NCBI GenBank assembly: GCA_002633005.1
Contig: NMRA01000142.1
Span: 540,860-604,859 of the forward strand
Direction: 5' to 3'
From: Phoronis australis
Lineage: Eukaryota > Phoronida > Phoronidae
Length of the DNA stretch: 64,000 bases
Position numbers and translations under genes: made by a program. Of the stretch, positions 58,701-64,000 are shown one piece after another; the stretch's first letter is position 1; each line of letters begins with the position of its first letter. The notes under the pieces were generated by a model. That model was given only the letters and a program-made list of their open reading frames with translations, ran no database searches and was not told where the DNA came from.

Positions 58701-61700
58701 CTCTGACTGTACTTGATTGACTAGAGAATTAAAGAGTCATGTCAATGGATTTTTTATTCTCATGGCAACTTTTTGGTCACTCTTTGAATTTAGTAGTCGA
58801 ACCACACGACTCATTGGTCTGAATTCTGAACTCTCATAATTGTATGTAATAAGTTACTGAAAAATTCTCTGATCATTTCAGTTGCTGGATAAATCTCCAG
58901 GTGAAGCCAGGGATCAAGGGTCAACTCAGCCCCACCGACTTGACGTACAGCTTAATCAGGGTTTGCCTAACCAAGGTAGAGTTGTTTGTGTTGTTGCATT
59001 GCCGAAGTATGTAAATGTTGACTTAAAGAATAATATTATTGCTCAGGCTGTGCAGTATTTCAGCCTCGAATCTTTGGGTGTTTCGAGTTGTGGAATGACA
59101 GTGGGTATATATTATTATTTTTGTCACTCAAATTGTTTGTAGTTGTCAAAAATATTCGACAAATTATGTTGAAAGTTATTGATGAAGTTATAAGAAAATT
59201 AAGAACAAATCGTCAAGTTGTATGTTGAAAAATTTTGCTTTGGAATTTTTATTGTTTTTTAAACAAAAAGACATCAATTTTAATAACTGGTGTGTACTGG
59301 AGTATTCTCTATTCTGGTTCTAAAACGTTTCATGATCCTTCTCTGAGTACACAGTCGTAAAGTTCTGCTTGTTGTATATTATCCTTATTGTTGAACCATG
59401 TTATCATTATTTTACACCAGGTGTGCTGTTCACCCCTCCTGTGAAGCAGGTGTCCCGACTGAACACATCGGTGACCCTGCCCAGGACAGTGTCTGAACCA
59501 CCTGCTACCTTCATGAACGACAGGGCACCACACAACACAAGTGCTGGTATCAGACAGGTGGGCCACCCTAGGCCCGTCGCTCCGTCCACCACTCAGGTAG
59601 GGCTTATATGAGGTCCGTAATATGTTGATGCCGGTACCATTCAAGTTTGCAGTACATTTGCTGATTTTCATTGGAACACCCTCATAAACCTAAGGCAATG
59701 TTGACAATCTGGTATGTGACTGCCCTGTGTTGTTCTGTGTCAGTGCAGATTGTCAATATAAGATAGATTTTCCACTTGTAGACCTGACCTTGTGGACAGT
59801 ATAACTGGAGTTTAAGTAAGATTATCTGATAAACAATTTGTTGGTTTGAGACTCTCATTTCTGTATTAAAAGTGAATAATTCACTACTGCCGATTTATAC
59901 GTAGTTTTTATTTTCTTAATTGCCAACTGAAATCTTTCATTACTGTGATATTACTGACAGTCATAGAGAAAATGGTTCGTTTTGTTGTTTCGTCTAGACC
60001 AGCAAGCCTAGAGCATTCGTCAAGTCCACAGTGGCGCCACCATATGGCAGCAGCAGTGTTACTGACAGAAACACCAAGAATACACAAGGCACTAGTGAGT
60101 ACTGTGACATCAATGAACCTGCCGACAAGTGTAGTTGATGTCAAAGAATGGATTCCCTGTGACATGGTGACGGTCTGTGACAAAAACCTACTTACCTGAA
60201 ATTCTGTAAAATTTTGAGAATTCTGTGACAAAATATGCCAAATTTGCTGAGCCGAGTAGGTGCTGTGTTAGGTTTGCAGTTATTATGATGGTTCCTTTTT
60301 TCACGTATTGTAAAATTGTGGAATTCATCGTTGTCACTGACAAATATTGTGTCTCGCATGTGTGACAAAAGCAAAACTGATGTGTCTTTATACATGAAAA
60401 AAGCACCTAGTAAACATTCTGTGACAATTTAGGCTTCCCTGTGACATTTTGAAAATTGTGAGATGTGACCGCTTGTGACTTGTCATTAAACATGAATCCA
60501 TTCTCTGTTATGTGCACCCAACCTGGAACACATGGCACATAGGCAAGTGTAGCTACACTAGGTCTCTTTAGTCATGAAATGATGGAAGTGTAATTCCAAA
60601 TTTATTGTTTATAGTAATTTGCTTCATGTGCTGTCTGGCTCTTTAGCTGCATTTCCGTGAGCAGATATGTCTTTCAACTCCCCTGTGTGTTTTGGTTGGA
60701 GATAGAACAGCATAGCTGTATCAGCCAGGTGTTGAACCTCATAGTTCTGAGTCCACCACACTTCCTACTGAGCCACCATAGGAAGTGCAGATTCCAATCC
60801 TAACATCTCCATTAATGTGTGTGGGAGCCTGATATGTCTACTGTTTTAACTGACTATAATGCTATATTGTTTGTTCTTCCCCAGCCTCAGCTAGGCCAGG
60901 AGGGCTGACCTCTCAGCAGGTGAACGACATCAAGAGTCTGCTGAGTAGCTATGGTAACCCAGGGGTGGAGAACGTGCCTAGTGTGGAGGACTTGGTGTCT
61001 TACCTGCAGAGTATTCAGGGCAGGTGAGCGAGCTGAAGTTGAAAATGCTGTTGTCTAGTGACAAAGTTGTTAAATTGTGTTGAAGGAATGAAGATAACTT
61101 TGAAGGAAATCAGAAAAAAGTTGAAAGTTAAGTCTCTTAAGAATGAGCGGGAGAGGTTAACTCCTTGAGCAGGAGATGTGGACTGTGTAATTTCGCAGAA
61201 ATTTGTCATGTTTGAAATTTAAAGTCATTGTAATGCTACACTTATGTAAATTATTAAATAGGTGACAAAACAGTGAATTTTCATTGATGTATAACACATG
61301 TTCGTCCAGGCCAAGGGGTTCTGTAATGGCTGCATACTGTTAACAGTTATTGATATGATTCAATATTCATATTTTCTTATTGATATATTTGTAACTTTTT
61401 TGTCAGGGCTGTTCCAGTAAAATCTGTCATGGAGGGGGGAAGGCACCTTTTTTCGCACTCACCACCCATATTTTTCATTTATTTCTTCGCCTACCACCCG
61501 TAATTTTTTATAAGTTTGAAATGCAACCACCCGTAATTTTTTTTTGTTCTTGTGGTTGACTGCACAGGCGATTGAGTTTATCTGTTCCTCCATCACCTCT
61601 AACATCATTCATTACTAAGAAAACATTTGTTTCTTATATATGGTTATTAGCCATCGAGAAATTCGAGCACCTGTGGTTAAATGGTGTTATGGGCATGCCG

Positions 61701-64000
61701 ATGAGGAGATCGGAGGGAGTGAAAAAGTCGGAGCTTTTTGCAAGTTGCATTTTTGTTTCAATTTTTGATTCTGTGCGGATTGTTTATAAAATTTACTAAA
61801 ATTACCCACCATCAAACATTTATGGCCCAATGAAACAACAACGACCTGTAAATTTTTATTTTTTTGAAGTACGACCACCAGCCATTTTGAATTTAAATCA
61901 AACGCAACCACCCATAATTTTTTATTTCAGTTGCCTTCCCCCCTCCCACACAGATTTTGCTGGAACAGCCCTCAGTACTTCCTGTTATCAACATTTCACT
62001 AGTATTTACCGTCAATATGCACCGGTGTGCAGCCTTATTTCTGAGAACTTGTTATAGGCAGTGTACTGAAGTGACCAGCTAGAGGGCCAGTTTCTGATTT
62101 TTGAACTTATGCTGATTGGTTGACTATTGGCCTGTACTTGATTTCTGGTGTTTACTACATCTGACATTGAAGCATCCACTTTGCAGAAATTCAATGATTG
62201 GTTAATGTTCTGCTGTAGCTTCCATAGTTCAGGGCTTGGAATGACCAATGACAAAAAACTCGGAAACTTTTACGGCCCAAATCATGCGCGCTACCCAGCC
62301 TTGAAATGGTCGATGTGAACCTTTCCCCAACAAAAATCGGTAGCATGCATCTGCGTCTTTTTACCTCGTCCATCCACTCCCAACCCACACATTTTTGGCT
62401 GCAGACTGAAGAGCCGTAGTATTTGTCGCCGCGGTTTACAATAACACGAGACGTCATTGAAAATCCCACCACGCTATCCCAGATGCCCCGGCAATGTTGA
62501 CAATTTACGTTCCTCCGAAAGATAAAGAGCAACTTCCGCTTCTCGAGGTGAACGTCTGCAACGCCGCGGTAAGAAAGGAATTTGCCGCGGAAATTTTGTA
62601 TCAAATCCGATTTTTTTTACGCGGAAATATAATAAAATGCGCGGACAGAACATTTGAAAAAAGCGGAAATCCGCGTTTCGGCGGAAAATTCCAAGCCCTG
62701 ATAGTTACCTGCAAGCGATTGATGGAGACATTCTTAAAATAATTCACATCACAGGCCTGTCGTAGATTGCTGCAAAGTTTAGCAACCTTGCAAACAAAGT
62801 TATACGATGTTTACTCTAGTTTGTTGTAAAGTGGCAGTAAATGTGTTGCAATTATGTAACTGTTTTCTAGCCAAAGTGTGACTGATCTAGCTGCATCTCA
62901 GGTGCCACCAGAGGGCAGTCTGCGCTTAACTGGGAGACATACCACTAAAACTTCAGTGAGTAGACATTGTGAGTTATCTCCCTTCTTTATTGCTATCTCT
63001 CTTTTATTTTCTTTGTGTTATTTTAGTTTATTCTAATTAGTACTTTGTTTGAAATACTGTACCCTTTTGTAAAATGTATAGTTTATGTCAATTATATCTA
63101 GATATTTCTAATCTATGTAATATGTCTTCTTGCCTTGTGTACCAGATTTTTCTAATTTTCTGCTTTTGTCTTCTTTCTTGTTTTCCCTTATTGGTAAATG
63201 TCCGTGGTATTTCCTGTTGAAACCAGTACAATTTCCTTTCTTCGTGTGCACCCATATTTTGATAAAGCATTGGACAGTGTAAACATCATAATTTCCACTA
63301 TACTTGAGTGTTCACTCATTCCCAGGAGCCTGTTTCAGGAAAGTGGCTTAAGATTCAAAACAGAACTTTTGGTCTTACACTCCGCACAATTTGCGAAAAG
63401 TAATAAAATGGCAAAAAAATGCAGTCTGAGAATTTATACATAACTGCTAATTAGTATGGAGATCATTTCTTTTAAAGTATTTCTTGACTAATGCGCTCAT
63501 AACCACCTAGCTGAACCTTTATTCGTTCTGATTGGTCAGTTAAGTCGTCAATCAAAATCCTGGCGATAGGTCAACTGTGAAGTCGGATTGTAAATCTTCA
63601 GTCACTGTTCATGAAACAGAACCCAGATGTTCATGAAAATTCTTATTTACAGCTTATCTGTGAAGGGAATGTTCACTTCACAGATAAGCTGTAAATAAGA
63701 AAGTAATTGAGCCAATGTGGGATCCATAGTCACTCAATGACTGTGTTGCTAGGCAGCGGTGAATCTAATTCCTTTTAATTTGACAGGTCGTTAATGAAAA
63801 GTTAACTTTTTCTACATTACATCAATGTTTGCCTATCGTGCGTAATGAAGAATTTTGTTTTGCAGAAAGCGCGTTCTCCCCAGTCCCAGAAAAGCTCGCC
63901 CCCACCTTCCTCGCGAAGGTCACCTCGTCATGGTCCGGTGTCTAAGGTCAAGAACTCAGGGTCAGTAGTCAAAGACAAGAAGCCTGTCTCAGCACGCGGA
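37559..64000 (+). CDS. CNTROB: Centrobin (CNTROB) orthologue, about 25 coding exons, 3' end beyond the window
   Basis: Exons 1-14: 37559-37702, 37934-39223, 39472-39553, 39934-40036, 40385-40571, 41621-41656, 42083-42163, 42542-42649, 42989-43087, 43545-43700, 44066-44158, 44733-44846, 45109-45204, 45845-46107. Exons 15-19 (copy 2, intact): 54908-54992, 55847-55950, 56232-56917, 57452-57536, 58038-58116. Exons 20-25: 58882-58975, 59421-59596, 59998-60094, 60885-61023, 62871-62955, 63866-64000. All are GT-AG with matching phases. Diagnostic matches to human centrobin are MESVRGHLQSML, then RRK|HCEHSIQTLQTK|LLESQQQLAVAVS, and KKKDVMIEQLDK|TLAKVVEGW. Residues about 585-980 form the coiled coil. 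Centrobin binds the daughter centriole and tubulin and interacts with BRCA2. At over 1539 residues it is far longer than human (about 900), through long disordered Ser-rich flanks. Confidence 0.93.
37934..39223 (+). CDS. CNTROB: CNTROB large coding exon 2, disordered N-terminal region
   Basis: 1290 bp, acceptor TTTTGCAG|GAT and donor TCAAAG|GTTAGT, phase 0 at both ends. It encodes 430 residues rich in Ser, Asp, Lys and Arg (for example SDTDDDDVGAKDEKP, and RSLTMDFETEKVKSRSPEDK repeated in weaker form as RSLTVDFQYQKRKSSSPK). No globular domain is seen. The open frame continues past the donor to 39406, but homology resumes in exon 3. Confidence 0.85.
39472..40571 (+). CDS. CNTROB: CNTROB coding exons 3-5, conserved MESVRGHLQ segment and coiled-coil start
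   Basis: Exons 39472-39553, 39934-40036 and 40385-40571. Exon 3 carries DMESVRGHLQSMLKNN, the best N-terminal match to human centrobin. Exon 4 carries YDRLTDDKLMDVSPSL. Exon 5 has a Gly-rich linker and begins the coiled coil (ENTTLRESLEKERTRRK). Phases 0-1-2-0 fit. Confidence 0.88.
41621..44158 (+). CDS. CNTROB: CNTROB coding exons 6-11, central coiled coil
   Basis: Exons 41621-41656, 42083-42163, 42542-42649, 42989-43087, 43545-43700 and 44066-44158, all phase 0. That means any of them could be skipped without shifting the frame. They contain the strongest family signature (KKKDVMIEQLDK, TLAKVVEGWKKREAER) and heptad-rich Glu/Arg/Lys sequence. Exon 6 is only 12 codons long. The donor of exon 7 (GTGCAC) is weak. 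Confidence 0.92.
44471..45588. repeat. Duplicated block A, copy 1 (exons 12-13)
   Basis: Matches 50173-51334 along its length with scattered substitutions and small indels, introns included. The match starts just after the N at 50172 and stops where the 51335 transposon begins. Confidence 0.9.
44733..46107 (+). CDS. CNTROB: CNTROB coding exons 12-14, distal coiled coil
   Basis: Exons 44733-44846, 45109-45204 and 45845-46107. They encode DKLDEQQRINRDTQEALDG, then KMECSLIEARVENTRQKLE and HRHQVNELTQKHAEDVRSVQ, matching the human coiled coil in order. Exon 14 ends KLEIQ + AG|GTATGTG. That donor region is the seed of the 54-bp minisatellite that follows it. Confidence 0.9.
46108..46345. repeat. 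54-bp minisatellite derived from the CNTROB exon 14 donor region, allele 1
   Basis: About four full units plus partial ones. Each unit contains AGAGGTTCAGAGGTATG, closely matching the true exon 14/intron junction (CTAGAGATTCAAAGGTATG). So every unit carries a copy of the splice donor. The unit is a multiple of three and makes an open frame that repeats VQRYVLGDGKGN, but a TAG at 46114-46116 separates it from exon 14. Confidence 0.85.
46700..50171 (+). CDS. CNTROB: CNTROB exons 15-19, copy 1 (last exon cut by an N)
   Basis: Exons 46700-46784, 47700-47803, 48326-49011, 49537-49621 and 50111-50171 (truncated at N 50172). They join in frame to exon 14 and are the direct continuation of the upstream gene. 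They encode the end of the coiled coil (DITKRLQSMMQAHCNEALSL), a Ser/Thr-rich region with many SQ/TP sites, and DYREMTDRLNTFEDRQKEL. All sites are intact. Confidence 0.88.
50172..50172. other. Single N marking a probable contig join
   Basis: Sequence jumps from the middle of CNTROB exon 19 to intron 11-like sequence. That is a backward step of about 5.7 kb in gene order. The same kind of N occurs at 54355 and 30360. Confidence 0.85.
50173..51334 (+). repeat. Duplicated block A, copy 2, with CNTROB exons 12' and 13'
   Basis: Exons 12' (50452-50565) and 13' (50849-50944) keep their splice sites and frame; one coding change turns EAELRAEF into ETELRAEF. Exon 14 has no counterpart to the right. 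The block ends at the transposon 51335-54100. Probably the second haplotype of 44471-45588. Confidence 0.85.
52417..52480. repeat. Nested fragment related to the right end of the 30961-34540 transposon
   Basis: Reads CATAACGAACTGCAGGTCG and ACCTGAAATTTGGAAATGCG. This is the reverse complement (with few changes) of the 34470-34535 end segment of the THAP-containing element. Confidence 0.65.
53402..53743 (+). pseudogene. Open stretch inside the transposon, possible transposase remnant
   Basis: An open frame without an early ATG reads QFECFRELWKFFQIRELL, then KPLSHFSGPIFFEYMFYVV, and ends EFLKLFEHEKKIK with TGA. Composition is protein-like. I do not recognise a transposase family. Confidence 0.3.
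54103..54354. other. Unplaced 250-bp flank between the transposon and the N at 54355
   Basis: AT-rich sequence that matches neither haplotype copy of the locus nor any other part of the window that I can see. Confidence 0.5.
54356..54560. repeat. 54-bp minisatellite, allele 2
   Basis: Starts inside a unit directly after the N. Three full units of the TTAGTGAAACTAGAG variant are followed by the same terminal unit (GTATGAGATGTTC) as allele 1. Allele 1 has mostly the TTTGTGAAACAAGAG variant, so the arrays differ in unit composition. Confidence 0.85.
54356..58098 (+). repeat. Duplicated block B, copy 2 (CNTROB exons 15'-19')
   Basis: Matches about 46.2-50171 through exons and introns. Exons are 54908-54992, 55847-55950, 56232-56917, 57452-57536 and 58038-58116, all intact. 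Coding changes from copy 1 are few: KDSS/KESS, TEIAD/TEVAD, EVNRQ/EVNKQ, SYSNY/SYGNY, TTAVDHKEE/TTTVDHKDE. Copy 1 has about 245 extra intron bases at 47882-48125. This copy continues without a break into exons 20-25. Confidence 0.9.
58882..61023 (+). CDS. CNTROB: CNTROB coding exons 20-23
   Basis: Exons 58882-58975, 59421-59596, 59998-60094 and 60885-61023, in matching phases. Exon 23 encodes LTSQQVNDIKSLLSSYG and VEDLVSYLQSIQG, which lines up with the human segment around QLLRLYQARG and EDLLLYLKRLE near the C-terminus. Exons 20-22 are Pro/Ser/Thr-rich and weakly conserved. Confidence 0.83.
60717..60781 (-). repeat. tRNA-derived SINE-like relic in CNTROB intron 22
   Basis: The minus strand has box A-like TGGCTCAGTAGGAAG and, 33 bases on, box B-like AGGTTCAACACC. 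The stems are mostly lost. Confidence 0.4.
61404..61973. mobile_element. Inverted-repeat element of about 570 bp in CNTROB intron 23
   Basis: Ends match over about 40 bases when one is reversed: CAGGGCTGTTCCAGTAAAAT at the left, GAGGGCTGTTCCAGCAAAAT at the right, then GGAGGGGGGAAGGCA on both. The internal word ACCACCCGTAATTTTTT recurs three or four times. No target duplication is clear. Confidence 0.7.
62230..62700. mobile_element. Inverted-repeat element of 471 bp in CNTROB intron 23
   Basis: Perfect 13-base ends CAGGGCTTGGAAT. The hexamer ATAGTT is duplicated exactly on both sides (62224-62229 and 62701-62706). The right part is rich in GCGGAAAT words. The CAGGG start suggests a hAT relative, but a 6-bp duplication is not typical for hAT. 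Confidence 0.8.
62871..64000 (+). CDS. CNTROB: CNTROB coding exons 24-25 (25 continues past the window)
   Basis: Exon 24 (62871-62955) encodes QSVTDLAASQVPPEGSLRLT and ends TCA|GTGAGT. Exon 25 starts at 63866 after TTTTGCAG and encodes a basic Ser/Pro tail (KARSPQSQKSSPPPSSRR, then KDKKPVSARG), comparable to the basic end of human centrobin. The stop codon is not in the window. Confidence 0.82.
63326..63626. mobile_element. CTGTTTCA-family element, copy 2
   Basis: Left end CAGGAGCCTGTTTCAGGAA. The right end reversed is CTGGGTTCTGTTTCATGAA, with weaker inverted similarity continuing to AAGATT. The interior matches 26479-26730. Confidence 0.6.
63640..63701. repeat. Perfect hairpin, 26-bp arms and 10-base loop
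   Basis: Left arm 63640-63665 and right arm 63676-63701 are exact reverse complements (core ATTTACAGCTTATCTGTGAA). It lies in CNTROB intron 24, 14 bases after the end of a mobile element. No flanking direct repeat is seen. Confidence 0.85.

Noticed and set aside
1-64000. CRISPR arrays, operons, prophage or plasmid features
   Set aside because: No regularly spaced short repeats with unique spacers and no bacterial gene organisation; the window is spliced animal DNA.

Overview
This is animal nuclear DNA, most likely from a highly heterozygous marine invertebrate, possibly a non-vertebrate deuterostome. The evidence is GT-AG introns of 0.1-5 kb, a nuclear tRNA, many small inverted-repeat DNA transposons, and two orthologues that I can align from memory with human proteins (TRAPPC1 and centrobin). 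Exact species cannot be read from the sequence. There is no sign of bacterial organisation.

Layout from left to right. 197-886 (-) is the first coding exon of an unidentified Ser/Arg-rich protein that leaves the window on the left. 2.35-2.57 kb is a degenerate minisatellite. 3644-3716 (-) is an intact tRNA-Phe(GAA). 8544-18936 (-) is a complete five-exon SLC16/monocarboxylate-transporter-like gene (575 aa). 19-23.4 kb is intergenic, with a tRNA-like relic and two MITEs. 23427-24470 (+) and 24523-25575 (+) are two intronless unidentified reading frames; the second is interrupted once by an in-frame TGA. 27496-30911 (-) is a complete four-coding-exon TRAPPC1 gene (146 aa). Its presumed 5' UTR intron carries a 3.6 kb decayed DNA transposon with a THAP-like remnant. 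35.58-35.94 kb is a plausible bidirectional promoter. 37559 to the right edge (+) is centrobin (CNTROB), about 25 coding exons, with the last one running off the window.

The genes: TRAPPC1 is a vesicle-tethering (TRAPP) subunit, and centrobin is a daughter-centriole coiled-coil protein. They do not share a pathway, but their head-to-head adjacency is the same as in human. The SLC16-like protein is a 12-TM membrane carrier whose charged TM8 pair is altered, so its substrate is unclear.

The CNTROB locus is present partly twice. 44471-45588 matches 50173-51334, and the 46.2-50.17 kb block matches 54356-58098, with single N characters exactly at the joins (50172 and 54355). Reading across the copies breaks the frame because exon 14 is missing from copy 2. 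Both copies are otherwise intact and differ by only a few conservative residues. The best explanation is two haplotypes placed in series by the assembler, one of them carrying a 2.77 kb transposon (51335-54100). Not explained by known families: the two intronless frames, the GGGCGGTTAAC-rich transposon, a 46-bp hairpin with an 8-bp target duplication, and a minisatellite built from a CNTROB splice-donor segment.
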